The position numbers and the translations under genes were made by a program. 64,000 nucleotides of DNA, from assembly GCA_036346275.1 (NCBI GenBank), contig CM070719.1:35431591-35495590 (forward strand), in the 5' to 3' direction. The first letter of the stretch is position 1. Each line of letters begins with the position of its first letter. Below are positions 9,390 through 21,600 of the stretch, one piece after another. This DNA is from Otatea glauca. Lineage: Eukaryota > Streptophyta > Magnoliopsida > Poales > Poaceae. Under the pieces are notes generated by a model. It saw only the letters and a list, made by a program, of their open reading frames with translations. It was not told where the DNA came from and made no database searches.

Positions 9390-12173
9390 ATGTCAGAACG
9401 AGTTCCATTTAGAATATTTTATGGAGAAGGGGTTGTCATGTATGGTTCAGAGGGTGCGGATCTGAGTAACTTTGAGTATGTGGACACAAGTTTAAGTAGG
9501 GTCGAAGAGCGGACATTTGCTTCTGTGTTGAATTGGTTGTATTATATGTTTCGGATGGAATCAGAGAAGTGCCAGCTCAAGTTATCTTGCCTTTATACTA
9601 TGCGAGATGATCCTGTTTGTTGGGAGTTAGTTGAGCTAAAGGGAACTGCAGCTTGGAGGTCATATGTGAGGGGGGCGGAGCAACGTGGATGGTGTCGGGT
9701 GCTTTTAGTGCAAGCATATAAAAGGGTTGTTGCCCCGCAGCAGCCGCTGGACGCCGGTGAGTGTAGTCAGCCTCAAAATGAGTTCAATTATGGTGACACT
9801 GAAATTGGGGAATCTAGCCGGGAGCAGTATGTTCAGGGATGCAATGAGGACATCGTTTACCTGAGTGGTGAGCAAGTTGAGATTGGGCAAGATGCGCGGG
9901 GGCAAGTCGACGAAGGTGAGGAAATCGAGGAAGTAATATCACAGATGGAAGAGGAAGCCCTTGAATATCAACAAATAGAAGTGGAAGACGACGATGACTC
10001 GGATGAAGGTGCTGAGCCGCTTGTGCCAGAAGATTGGGGCACGCATCAATTTAATAACCTGGTTGTAAATAAAGGCAATGATACACCTTGGCAGTATAAC
10101 GACAATGAGGTGAGGACTAACAACATTTACCCCACAAAAGAGGCAGTGCAGGATGCTATCAAAGATTGGGCCTTATCACTAAGAAGAACTTTCAGGGTTA
10201 AGAAGTCCACCCAACCTGCTACGACGTGGTGTGCGAGATGGAAGGGTGCCCCTGGAGAGTGCACGCGTACAAGCCCAAATGGGGCACCCATTGGCTATGT
10301 TCGAAGGTTGAACAGCATAGTTGTATGACTGAGGAAACCCTGATGGCTCACAGGAACCTGTCGTCCGGGTATATCGCGAGTGTCATGTACCCAGAGATAG
10401 TTGAGAACCCGAATTTTGAGCCCCGTGCAATTATCCGAGAAATTGAAAACAGATATCGGTACACAATTAGCTACGGGAAGGCATGGAGGGCGAAGCAGAA
10501 GGCCTTGGAAATAAGATTTGAGAAATTTGAAGACTCGTACCATAATATGCCCGCACTGCTCAGTTACATTCAGAGAAGAAATCCTGGTACTTATTATGAT
10601 TATCAGGACTGTCCGTCAAGCAAGTGGCCGAACAAGAGGCATCTGAAGAGAGTTTTCTTCGCATTCGGAGCTTGCATTAGGGCGTTCTATCACTGCCGTC
10701 CATTGTTGTGTATGGACGGCACAGTCCTGATCGGGGAATACAAAGGACAAATAATGGCAAATTGTGGCGTCGACGCAAACAACCGATTTCGCTGTTGCCT
10801 TTGCCTTTGTGGAAAGCGAGAACTATGAGAGTTGGCTGTGGTTCTTACGGAACTTGAAGATCGGGGTGGTGAAAACTCGCCAACATGTGTGCATACTGCA
10901 TGACAGGTATGCTGGTCTTCTTAGTGCCATCAGACAGTTGCAAACAGGGGAAAAGGAGCTATTTCCCTGGACTAACTTGCAGAGCCGATGGTGCATGAGG
11001 CATTTGGGTGCGAACTTCTATAAGCAATTTAAGAACAAGGAACTGATGAACATGTTCAAGAGGCTATGTAAGCAGAACCAAGATAGCAAGTTCCGTACTC
11101 TTTGGAAGAATCTTGATGAGCTAACAAAAAAACACAAAGAGACTACTAGCAGTGTAACACAGGAGCAGGCAGAGCCTTTATTCCCTTTGGTAACAGAAGA
11201 TGAGGCGACGAGTCATCGTCGAAGGCAAAGGCTGATCAAATGTATCTCGGACTGGATAAAGCACGAGCCCAAAGAGAAGTGGTCATTGTTACATGACACA
11301 CATGGTGCTAGATACGGTGTCATGACGAACAATTTGGCGAAGGTGTACAACTGGGTAATGAGAGGGATGAGGTATCTCCTGTTGGTAGGAATTATTGAGG
11401 GAGTGCTGCGGGGTACAACCAAGTATTTTGTGGATAGGCATAAAGCTGCTGAAGTAGTAATGAGAGATGGGAATGCCTTGTACTCAAGCATGATAAGTAA
11501 ATATATGGATGAGAAGAGTAGGAAGGCGGGCAAGCATAGAGCTATAAAAGTAGGTTCACGAACACTGCGCTTCGAGGTGATATGCAGGGATAAAGGACGG
11601 TGGGGAACAAACCAGAAGGTCATCACCCAAGAGTGCATCTTACAAGCTGAATGTCAATGCTCGTGTAACAAACCCCTCCTTTTGCATAGGCCATGTTCTC
11701 ATGTGATAGCTGCATGTGCATTATTTGGAATGCGACCTGGTACATATCTATCTGAATATTTTACAAAAGAAAAGGTGATGGCAACCTGGAGCGAGGAGCT
11801 ATATGGTTATAGTGTTGTCGGTTCTTTCACCACAACTCCTAGTGTCGATGAAAGGTTCTGGGTCCCTGATTTTGATGCAAGATCATACAAAAGAGGGCTT
11901 CGCAAAACAAGGCGTATCAGAAATGACATGGATGAGTCCGAAGCTGGGAAGCGCATGAAGAAATGTTCGTTGTGCAAGCGTACAGGACACACGTTCAAGA
12001 ACTGCCAGCCACATAACGAAGAGGATGAAGGAGGAGATGGCAACCCACGGCGGGGGAGGGATCGTCGTCTGCAAGGCGTGGTGGACAACGTCATCGTACT
12101 ACCGGAGAAGCTATTTGAACTATTAGATTCTATATGTCAAATTCATATTTTGTTGATGTCATGTGTGTTGTAA
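9390..12173 (+). pseudogene. MURA-type transposase of the MULE, frameshifted
   Basis: The ATG at 9390 gives an N-terminal region like the PB1-like domain of MULE proteins, then an acidic linker (about residues 150-215), a MuDR DNA-binding domain (NIYPTKEAVQDAIKDWAL onward), and the MULE transposase core with CMDGTVL (first Asp) and LHDRYAGLL (second Asp). The C-terminal part shows a SWIM zinc finger (CQCSC...RPCSH, about 11655-11700) and a CCHC knuckle (CSLCKRTGHTFKNC, about 11965-12005). The whole is about 925 codons, normal for an autonomous grass MULE. The frame breaks twice, near 10205-10225 and near 10765-10795, so no full protein can be made from this sequence; there are no introns at those points. 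The gene cuts and joins the ends of its own element. Confidence 0.9.
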
Positions 12174-12380
12174 TCTGTTTGAATATATTTTGCTGATGTA
12201 ATGTGCGTTGTAATCTGTTTGAATATATTTTGTTGATGCTTGTGTATTTATTTGTACGCATTTGGTTCTATGTATTGTTCTGATGCTTGTGTATTTATGT
12301 GTACGCATTTGGTTCTATGTATTGTTCTGATACTTCTATATAGTTCTCTGTATATAACTTTCTTTTTGTAATTTGCAGGT

Positions 12381-15012
12381 ATGGCTCACCAGGCTGGAGA
12401 TGACGACTGGCCCTTTGAGTTGGTAGACCCAGTCGTTGATCGTCGTCACTGTGCACACTTCGCCACCGCTTCACTAGAGGAGGTACAGGATCCTCAGGAG
12501 CTCTGCGTACTATGACCGAGGCCACCGCGGGAGCTCTGGACCCTCGATCCTCATTGGCTCCCCAGGTAATGTATTTATCTTTTAATTTCAAAATATGCCC
12601 GATGCAGTATCATAATTTATTTTAATTAACTAGTGCGGTGCTCATATTAATTTAATATTTCTATTTCGTAGGCTGTGAGCAGCAGGATTGCTGCCACTGG
12701 CACGGATGGTGGAGGCGCACGCAGGTGCGCAGGGGAGGGACGCGAGCCATCGGTTCCCGTTTAACAGGTCCCTTCTCACCGCTCTGGTGGATCGGTGGAG
12801 ACCAGAGACGCACACCTTCCACTTACCTGTCGGGGAGATGGCGATCACTTTGAAGGACGTCTCCTACCTCCTCGGTCTCCCGATCGCTGGTGACCCTGTG
12901 GTGCACCAGGACATCGACCCGTTGTGGCGCGAGGAGGTACTTGCGCGGTTCCATGGTGTGCTACCGCCTGCTGCGTATCGATCCTTCACCAGCACCCATG
13001 GTTCGATACACAGGTGGCTTCGACAGTTCGTGGTAAGCAACTAACCTTTCAAACTTAACTTCGCATATATTGGTTAGACTAACAAGAAAACTTAAATTTA
13101 CAGGCGAAACACATCATCGAACTGCGGACGAGCGAGGGTGAGCCGCCACCTTGAGGCGCACTGCTCGCTATTTGGTGGTGCATGTTCACGAGCTCCCATG
13201 GGGATAGCGTGGGCGAGCACTTCGTCCGGTCGCGAGGCGATCACGACGCACCCCTTGACGCCGTCTTTGCGGTACTCTCGGGGTCGGCGGTCCCTCGCAC
13301 GACGTCATCGTGGGCTCTGCGACGGCTGTGGTCGGATCGCCGACGGGTCGATCCTCACCGAGTGTACACTGCTTCTGCAGCTTTGGGCATACGAGAGGAT
13401 CCAAATCGGGCGCCCCAGCATCGACACGAGTCCTCTTGTACACGCTGGTGACGATGATGTCGACGCGCCGACTATGGGCACCATCTGGTGCCACCGACGG
13501 GTAAGATATTGCAAACCACGATTGTGAAATTTACGCTTTAACATTTGTCAGTACTAATGGTAATGTTGATTTTTCTGTCATCACTGCAGCCTAGGTGGGC
13601 ACACAGCACGGTGCGACATAGCTACCCGCAGTTCGTCGCTGCGTTCGACCACCTCACCGAGGACCGCGTACGCTGGACGTCGTACACAGCGGGAGACGTC
13701 GAGCTACGTGTGACGGGTGGGTTGTCCACCCTATACACACGCGACGCGGCGTACTGACGTACACATCGGTTCCTCGTGTTCGACGTCCTGGTCGAGGGCT
13801 ACGCTGTCCATCGAGTGATGAGGCAGTTCGGTCTACGATAGGAGTTCTCGGTCCAGGTCGGCCGGCAGGCCCCACACGGTGTCCACACGTAAGTTCCCTA
13901 CATCGATGTTCTCTAGTCTGTACGGTGTAATGACATGTAATAATGTTATATTTTTGCTTATCCGCAGGCAGACTAGGAGGGGCGGGCATGGGGGCACCCC
14001 ATGGCACGTACGTATGGCGCCATAGGTCGAGGAGTGGGGAGGAGCCTTGGACGACGTCCATGCCGAGGATGCGCCGTACGACCCGCAGATGTACCAGGAG
14101 TACCGATTGTGGTACACTTCTCGTACCCGTGTGCGTTTGGTACGTGTTGACCCGGATCCTCCTAGACACATCCCCAGGGTGACGGACACGTATCCCCGCC
14201 ATACGGACTCGGTTCTGCACAATGCGATAAGTTTTGTCTAATGTACGATGTATTTTCGTATTATATTTTCCAGATTAATGTGTTAGGTTAATTCGTAATG
14301 TATTTTTCAAACTAATGTGCTAGCCCGGTACTATGAGGAGTCCGGGAGCTTCCTTTCTCGTCTGTCTCATGGGGTAGACGTGACCAGAGAGGATGTGACC
14401 TCCTTCTTCGCGAAGTTCAGGGAGAGCGCCAGACACACCCTCGAGTTGGCAGGATGCCGCACGCCTTGCAATGTGGCTGACGGCGCTCACGGCGTGCCGC
14501 TTACTACAGGGAGAGTGCTCCAGGTACATCTTCACACGTCACGGCCTCCCGTCCCACCGTCACGTCGACTTACACGATAGGGCGAGCTGCTGGACACGCT
14601 GGTCTAGCCCCTCACGTCGGAGGTGAGTACTTCGTCACACTTTGTATGTTTTCTAATTATTTTTTAAATGTTACCAACAATTCTTCACTTCTTACAGGCT
14701 CACAGGCACGATGGTTCTCCTCTACAGCTTCACCTGCCCCTGACGACTACGAGGGGTAGTTTGATGATGCAGCCCATGCGGATTTCGATCTCGACGATGG
14801 TGGCGTGTCGAGATACTTCACTGATCCGGATGAGCCTGGATCATCGCGATTGAGGAGCACCACCACGACGCAGACCTTCTCGGTAGTACGCTACACCTCC
14901 AGCTAGACCACAGAGGGCCCACCATGCACCGACGCAGTTCACCTACTCGCAGGGGCAGGTTCGTAGGAGGCCTGCCTACCCGCGAGGAGGCGCCCAAAAA
15001 CGGGGGCGCTAG
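12381..15012 (+). pseudogene. Plant mobile domain (PMD) protein, broken
   Basis: Exon 1 starts at ATG 12381 (MAHQAGDDDWPFELVDP) with an early stop near 12515 and a donor at 12566. The second exon (12672-13032) has the clearest PMD signature: RPETHTFHLPVGEMAITLKD followed by VSYLLGLPI. Later pieces include LLLQLWAYERIQIGRP (about 13370), WAHSTVRHSYPQFVAAFDHL (about 13595), VMRQFGLR (about 13817) and YYEESGSFLSRLSHGVDVTR (about 14330), and the last frame ends in KRGR-stop at 15012. Introns with GT/AG borders lie between. Several frameshifts and stops break it. PMD proteins include the plant MAIN/MAIL family and are also carried by transposons; their role in transposition is not settled. The position directly after MURA, same strand, makes it an accessory gene of this MULE. 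Confidence 0.85.
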
Positions 15013-15387
15013 TAGTTTGTTATGTTATTTTAGCTTATGTATTTATTTATTACATTGTGACATACTTTTCATCTTATGTATTTAGTTATATACGATATAT
15101 TTTTGTTATGGTAGTAACCTCTTACTTTTGGTTATGAAATATTGTTATTCTTTGTTACAATAGCCCTGCTTTTAAGCATAACGAAGTACTGGTGTGCAGC
15201 AGCTTTTTAGAGTGAATAGCCTACTCACGGGCATGCAGCCTTGTCAGGCCGATTAGACAAGTCACATGCATCAGCTTTGTCAGCCTTGTCGTGCAGCTTT
15301 GATGATGGGTGACATGTCGTGCAGCTTTTCACAGAGGATGCCGGCCCATCAGTGCTGTAGTTGTGTGGAGTAACCCCTCACCACCAC

Positions 15388-15396
15388 TATAAAACC
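15388..15396 (+). promoter_or_regulatory. TATA box of the GRF zinc-finger gene
   Basis: CTATAAAAC lies 74 bases before the ATG at 15470, a normal plant spacing once a short leader is allowed for. The 170 bases before it contain four GTGCAGC or GTCGTGCAGC words. The third MULE gene therefore seems to have its own promoter and need not depend on read-through from the PMD gene. Confidence 0.65.
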
Positions 15397-15469
15397 GGCC
15401 GAGGGGTAGACATCCAACACCACCAAACTAGCAATACACGTCAGCTGAATCTACACAAATTAGGGCACG

Positions 15470-16729
15470 ATGTCGTTCTACCGTCGCCTCTACAGCAAGC
15501 AGAAGTCATCCCGCCCCGAGTACCCGGATACTAGTAGCGTTGACGCCCCAGTCCTGCCAGAGTTGCCCCGACCCAAATGCGACTGCAACCTTCCGACGAA
15601 GATGATGCGATCTACCCACGGAGAGACGGCCGCCCGAGCTCACTACTGTTGTGCCCGCTCTTACCGAGTAAACCTACTGGTGTCCATACAATACAGGGTA
15701 ACAGTACCATTTCATGCATCGTTTTTTCTTTTCTCAGCACAAGGACCGGTGTTGCTTCTTCCAATGGATCGACGAGCCGGAACGACGTGACTACGAATTT
15801 ATCTACAACTACCATGACGCCTACCCCGCTTCGTCCGAGAACTTCACTCGGTGGGAGAGGCCACCAGGACATGTCCCCGCTCTAGATCGACCAGAGTTCA
15901 GGGCCGGTGGGCAAGGGGCCAACCAATCGGTGAGTTTCATGCGACATACTCATGTTTCACTCACAAAGTAGTAATTCTAAACCAGTTCATCGCATACAGG
16001 AGTTCAAAAAGAAAATTGCGAAATTGCTCGAGTTAAAGGAGAAACCTCCTCAAGGGCCACCCGAAAGCCCCGACTTTTGCGAACACGGCCTGCAGGCAGT
16101 GGTTGATACCTGCCACGATTATCTAGCGGACCGGAGATTCTACCGGTGCCCCTTGGCTGAGATGAATGGTGCGGCTACTTCAACTGGTGGACCGGAGGCG
16201 TACCACCCACATCTCAAACTTCTGTATGGGATAGCGGGGAGCAACACTCTCCGTGGTGCTACTACCGCCGAAAACCTGCACCCGAGTGCGCCTACGGTGT
16301 TATTCAACGACCAAGCGGGCATCTTGCATTGATCGCAGGCACGCCCGGTTGTACAAGGATAAGCCCAACACACACCACCTACACCATATAGTGGAGTGCG
16401 AGCCGAAACAGAGCAGGCATCTCGGCAAGTCTCCGCCAACGGCCAACGCAACAGAGGTGCAAGAGGGTACCTCCTCTCGAAGAGGAAGGGACAAGGGGAA
16501 GCAGCCGGCCGAGGTTCGCACCACGCAACAAATCCTTGACGCGTTACGCAGACCATCCGGGAACCCGGGTGGTATTAACATAGGGGACGCCGGGAATCGG
16601 GATGACATCCCCATATGGGAGGACAGAAATCCACATAAAAATGACCAAAAAATTATGTCTTATACACCTGAGACGTACGGCATAGGCCACCCATTCGGCG
16701 ACAGCTGGGAGCATTGCGGAGCCCCATGA
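15470..16729 (+). pseudogene. GRF-type zinc-finger protein of the MULE, late frameshift
   Basis: Three exons join in phase: 15470-15697 (76 codons), 15738-15929 (64 codons) and 16000 onward, all with GT/AG borders. The protein has a GRF-like zinc finger: CDC at residues 37-39, HYCC at 58-61, and DRCCFFQWIDEPE across the first splice. A second Cys/His group (FCEHG...RRFYRCPLAEMNG) lies in exon 3 and may be a degenerate second finger. GRF fingers bind nucleic acids in other proteins. The frame reaches a stop at 16332, while the next frame continues similar protein (RRHARLYKDKPNTHHLHHIV to GDSWEHCGAP, stop 16729), so one late indel is likely. It is the best preserved of the three MULE genes. Confidence 0.75.
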
Positions 16730-17485
16730 AGTTCTTTCATAGTAGGGATTGAGCGGTGTCCGAGTACAAATCTCAAAATTTACACGGGTCAAGTAATATG
16801 CAGAAAATATGGAACATCATTCTAGCTGTACCTAGATAGGCGGAACGATCATTTGTTCCACCATGACAAACAGTGCTTTCGTTAGTTAGTTCGGCAAGCA
16901 ATTTCGTCACTGTTGTAATACCCTTGTAATATAATCTAATCTATTGCTTATTTTATCATCTGAACTTTCGGTGTATGTGCCCTTATGTATGTTCAACAAA
17001 TAATTTAAGTGCTTCGTAGGAACTATTCATAACATGAGTTGTTATGGTAGTGCATATATCAAAGATCAAATGTGATCCACTGTTCATAAAAATTCCATTT
17101 AGACATGATGTTTTACAGGCCACCGAAAAGGCTAAAAAACATGACATGAGTTGTTGCCGACTATAATACTTAGGGTTATTGCACTAGTGGAAATTAGATG
17201 GAAAGCAAGGTGTAAATTACATATTTCTCCATAATATGGTAGTGCATATATCAAAGATCAAATGTGGTCCACTGTTCATAAAAATACCGTTTAGACATGA
17301 TATTTTACGGGCCGCCGAAAAGGCTAAAAAACACACACTCTACTTGTTCCCCTTGAATTTTGAAAATTATTTTAAATTTCTCTAGAGCCTAAAAATATTT
17401 TACTTGAATCCTAAATCTGTTTATCCAAATATTTTCATCCTTTTTAAAGTCTCTCAGTTTTTTTAAATTTGTAAATTTTCTGACC
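16730..17485. other. Non-coding 3' region of the MULE with a 98-bp direct duplication
   Basis: No gene is seen. ATGGTAGTGCATATATCAAA starts both a segment at 17044-17141 and a copy at 17236-17333, about 90 percent alike, 192 bp apart. The remainder is AT-rich and leads to the right terminal repeat. Confidence 0.7.
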
Positions 17486-17489
17486 GATT

Positions 17490-17738
17490 TCTCCCATGTC
17501 GCCCTATCATTGAGCGATTTCTCCCATGTCGCTCTACCATTGGGCGACTTGTCTAGGTGTCGCCCTACTGTTGGGCGACTTATCCTGTCGCCCAATCGCA
17601 GCGCGAGTACTCTGTCCACCTCACTGCCTAGTCAGTCTGTCGCCCTGTGGTAGGGCGACAGGGGTATATTTTTGCAATTTTTTGATTTCGTGGTATATTT
17701 TTGCAATTTGAATTAAAAAATTATTATTTAATAAAAAT
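17490..17738. repeat. MULE right terminal inverted repeat
   Basis: Five GTCGCCC...GGGCGAC palindromes (about 17495-17660) are followed by a doubled GGTATATTTTTGCAATTT motif (17663 and 17692) and the AT-rich outer segment, all in inverted order relative to the left end. The inner GGTATATTTTTGCAATTT copy is not present twice on the left, so the two ends are not identical. Confidence 0.75.
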
Positions 17739-17753
17739 TCGAGAAGAGAAAGT

Positions 17754-19149
17754 ATGTGTATACTAGCGACATCTCTTCCGAGTTCCAACGATGTTGCAGG
17801 CTTCGTATCAGATGCCAGCATCAGGTCGAAGATGAAGGGACCGTCTCGTTCATCTAGAGCATGTACAGGTAAACATGCTTTTCATCTTGTTAATATCATT
17901 TTTTTAATGAGAGCTGCTACAACATGGTATCCTGTCACTTCTTCATCCGATGGGATACCTCGCAGCTCCGCATGCCTCTGCGTCCACTCCCGCCCCCGCC
18001 TCCCCCTGTGGACGGCGGCAAGCTCGCCGCCCCACCACGCCGCTGGCTCCCCTTCCCTCGCCGGCCACTCCACCTTTGCCCCGCCGCCGCCCGCTGTCGG
18101 GCCACCACCACCCTAGCCTCCCTCTATAGCCCGAGGGAGCGGTGAACCCATCGGCGGCGAGTTCCGGATGAGCCATGGTCCGCAAAAGACGACCAGATCC
18201 GAGGAGACCTCGCCGTGTCACCTCCATGTCCGATGAAGAGGATGGAGGGAGAGGGGAGACGGGTTGGGTGGAGTGTGAGCGAGAGAGGGAGGGGCGACGG
18301 GGTTAGTATACCGTAGGCGTAGGTTAGTTTTTCTCTTTTTTAATACAATCACTAAGTAGTTTCAGTTGGTAATTTCACATTACATGTATAGGAAAATTTG
18401 AAACAAATAATCTTTTATTGGCAGGACCCCGTGGGCTACAAGATTTCAACCAAGCACCACGACCCGATGATATTAGTAAAGCCAGCAAAGGTATCGACAT
18501 TCTTTTGTTACATCTTTTTTTTTACATCTGAGTCATTGTGTAGTGGATATACCGTCATGTTTAGACAATATATGTGATGAGTAGTATTATTTGTACAAAT
18601 TGTCAGTAAAAATCTCATCAAATAGCAGTAATTATAGTTTTTTATGAGCAGGTTTCTGCTGCAAAAAAAGTTTGCTGCCACATCCAGGTGTACCCCTGCC
18701 CTCGTTGTCTCTACTATCGGCAAGGTCATAGTCAATCATTGGAATGAGATTTACAAGTATGGTGTTTAAGAGTTCTTGAAATTTAACCTCGATGGTTTAG
18801 AGAGCAGAAATCTTCTATGCTACTTGATGGATAGAATAGATCCAACTGACATGGTAATTCATGTCAGTGGGGAAGGAGCCTCCCAATAACACCACACGCA
18901 GTAAAGTGTTTTAGCGCTTCCTTGCGGTGGGAGGGAAGTCAAAATAGATCTGAAGTGCTTGCTCTGTGTGCCACGGGGAGCGAAAGTCAAAACAGAGACA
19001 CTGATAGCGAGAATTCAGATGAAGGAAACCGACAGCCTAACGATCAAATGCTTCTTACTTATCGTTTTCAACAAGTTGTTGGGGTTAGCAATCATATCAC
19101 TAGGAAGGAAGCAGTTTTGACCAAAGATATGGACGATTTCAGTGCTATT
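17754..19149 (+). pseudogene. ULP1-like gene, part 1 of 4 (N-terminal exons)
   Basis: Exon-like pieces with consensus borders: a basic Ser-rich segment ending ACAG|GTAAAC near 17870; GPRGLQDFNQAPRPDDISKA between a GCAG acceptor (18423) and a donor at about 18490; and, from about 18652, a segment with EFLKFNLDGLESRNLLCYLM then DRIDPTDMVIHV, with one in-frame stop. This last part resembles the region before the protease domain in the large grass family of ULP1-like, mostly transposon-linked proteins. The final piece (from about 18950) ends exactly at the CACTA-1 insertion, and its frame resumes after it at 25019. A GC-rich stretch in the first intron (17940-18300) is not explained. Confidence 0.55.
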
Positions 19150-19184
19150 CACTACTACAGAGGGGTATATCCGCGACGTCCCAT

Positions 19185-19585
19185 CAGTGCCGGGTGAGGC
19201 CCACCCGGCAGTGATTGTATTATCACTGCCGGTTCTAAGTAAAACCGGCACAATAGTTTTTTCCCTCGCGAAGTGAAGGAATATTACTGCCGGTTCATTT
19301 TCTCCAACCGGCAGTAATACATCACTGCCGGTTTGTAAACAAAAGCCGGCAGTGATAAGATTACCCTAAATTCTCCCGCGCGAACAGGAGAGCAGTATCA
19401 CTGCCGGTTCGTATTATAAAACAGGTAGTGATATATTACTGCTGGTTGGTAAATAATAACCGGCAGTGATAAGACTTACCCTAAATTTTCACGCGCGAAC
19501 GGCAGAGAGTATCACTGCCGGATTATATTATTGAACCGGCATTGATATTTTACTGCCGGGTATTGAAAAAGAACCGGCAATGATA
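19185..19585. repeat. CACTA-1 5' subterminal motif array
   Basis: ATCACTGCCGGTT and its complement AACCGGCAGTGAT alternate about every 40 bp, so that neighbouring copies form hairpins. Such arrays are where the TNPA-type protein binds in En/Spm elements; here that is inferred by analogy. Confidence 0.85.
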
Positions 19586-19593
19586 ATTCGACA

Positions 19594-19603
19594 CTATATA
19601 AAC
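19594..19603 (+). promoter_or_regulatory. TATA box before the CACTA-1 TNP2 gene
   Basis: CTATATAAAC follows directly on the 5' motif array. The equivalent place in CACTA-2 (31377) also has a TATA-like word. The downstream sequence (19620-20480) is an AT-rich leader without a supported frame. Confidence 0.6.
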
Positions 19604-20479
19604 CCTTCGTACTTGCCCCACCTCCAGAACAGAGAGGAGCTCTGTTCTTGCTTGAATGAGGGAAGAGAGGCAATTTTGCTCTCAAATTTGGTGGAATTCA
19701 CTTCTAATTCGTGATCTACGGTTCGTATCTTGATGTACATTTTATTTGTAGTTGTTTTTTGTTGGATATTACGTTCTATATGGTTGTTGGCTGTGAGAAT
19801 TATCGATTGCATAATGAGCACAATTAGAGCTCTAATTTAGAGACTAGATTTGAATTCACCACCTTTTTATGTGTACAGTGATTAGTGAGATTAAGATGTA
19901 ACTTGAATTTAAGTTTTTACGAGGACCAAATTAGTGATTGCGTTTAATATGTTAAGTACGACAACACTACATAATTAATTGTCGTTGTATGTAATTATTT
20001 AGATATCATGTGTCTAGAAAAAGTATTTATATTCTTTGTTGAATTATGTTTTAAATAATAAATTATTTATTTATGAGTTTTTATGCTTTTTAGCTAATTA
20101 TTTAAAATATTTTCCTATTAAGAAGAGGAAGTTTTGAATTTTTGAAAAAATTTAAAATCTGATAAAACCTTGAAAATAAATTTTTAAATGTTATATTATT
20201 TGTGGAACTTTGTCAAAAAAATTTCTCAAAAAAATTTCATAATTTTTGAAGTTGGTCTGCTAATTTTAATAATTGAATCTTGTTTTATGGATTAATTAAA
20301 TTAAAAAACAATTCTCAAATTAAGAAACCTTTTTGGGCCAAAATTGTAGTTTTGGCCCAGCCCACACGTATATCCGGATATCTGACCCATCAATATCCGG
20401 ATTATCCGAGTCCGTATCCGTATCCGACGGATAGTGAGGTACCGAATTCGAATCCGTCCTTTTTCGATATTATGGTCCA

Positions 20480-21598
20480 ATGAAATTGGATAAGCTGCAG
20501 CAAGACGTGATCCACACTCTATGTCGGCTTGAGATGTGCTTCCCTCCATCCTTTTTTGATATTATGGTCCATCTCATTTTCATATTTGTAAAGAGATCGG
20601 TTTCTTGGCCTGTGTTTCTACATCGGATGTACCCTTCGAGAGGTTCATGGGGTTGTGAAGAAATATGTTAATGTCGACATCGGCCGGAAGGGTGATTGCG
20701 AAGGTTGGGGAACCGAGGAGGTCATTGAATCTGCGTCGATTACATGGATCTCAAACCGATTGGTGTGCCCATATCTCGCCATGAGGGGAGACTACAGGGC
20801 AAAGGGACATTAGGTCAGAAATCGATGCGTACTAACGATCGTGCTTCATTCATGCAAGCACATTTCTGATTCTGCACCAATCGGTTGTAAGCGGCACCGT
20901 ATGTTGATATGCACAAGAATATGCTAAGAAGAAAAACCCATTTAAATCGAGGTTTGGATCGCGAGATACCACAGAGATAACCGGAGATTGGTTGCTTAGA
21001 CACATGATGTATCTGTGACGAGTGTGCTCAGTTGAGAGTGCTGGCTCAGGGACCGTCATGTACAATCCTGACATTTGAAGGATACGACATAAATGGATAT
21101 ACATTTTATACGAGAGCACAAGATAGCAAGAGCACCAACCAGAACAACAGAGTCTGTATAGATGCCTACGATAGCAATGGTAATATGCAGACCTACTACG
21201 GATTCATAGAAGAGATTTGGGAGCTTGATTATGGGCCTTTGAAGGTTCCTCTCTTTCGGTGCCAGTGGGTCAGGCTCCCTGGGGGCGTGAACATCGACAA
21301 GTACGGTATCACTACCGTGGACTTCAAGCACATCGGATACAGAGAAGAACCATTAGTACTTGCAAATGTCGTTACACAAATCTTTTTTGTTCGGGACCCG
21401 GCTGACAAAGAACGCCATGTGGTTCTTCAAGGAAAAAGAAGAATTGTCGGAGTTGACAATGTAGCCGATGAGGAAGACTACAACCAATTCGATGAGCTTC
21501 CTCCTTTTGGTGAGCACGTCGACCTAGGTCTCATGGAAGACAGTGAGGAAGCTACATACATACGCCGTGATCATAACGAAGGTCGAATCGTTGCTTAG
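20480..21598 (+). pseudogene. TNP2-like transposase remnant of CACTA-1
   Basis: Only the last part of the gene is left. It starts at KLDKLQQDVIHTLCRLEMCF, which matches CACTA-2 at about 34078, so everything before that, including the catalytic core, is deleted. The C-terminal domain of TNP2 proteins (DUF4216 type) is read in one frame from 21032 to 21598 (YDINGYTFYTRAQDSKSTNQ, then WVRLPGGVNIDKYGITTVD) and ends at a normal stop. Between the two lies a degraded segment with frameshifts (20640-21030). It cannot encode a working transposase. Confidence 0.85.
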
Positions 21599-21600
21599 TT

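Larger units (their letters stand above)
7998..17738 (+). mobile_element. Mutator-like element (MULE), about 9.7 kb, three genes
   Basis: Inverted terminal segments bound the element: the left one contains AAATAATAATTTTTTTAATC then AAATTGCAAAAATATACCAC (8007-8046), and the right one carries the reverse complement at 17690-17735. Inside lie a MURA-type transposase gene, a plant-mobile-domain gene and a GRF zinc-finger gene, all on the plus strand. The exact outer ends and the usual 9-bp target duplication could not be fixed; allow about 60 bp on each side. All three genes carry frame damage, so the element is probably no longer autonomous. Confidence 0.8.

Noticed and set aside
7956..17770. 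MULE ends extended to the shared CGCTAGT at both sides
   Set aside because: CGCTAGT occurs outside both ends in inverted orientation, but the sequence between it and the clear terminal repeat does not match, so 7 bases may be chance.
20360..20440. TATCCG-rich stretch in CACTA-1 as an inserted Ac/Ds-like element
   Set aside because: The words recall some hAT subterminal repeats, but no ends or target duplication could be found.
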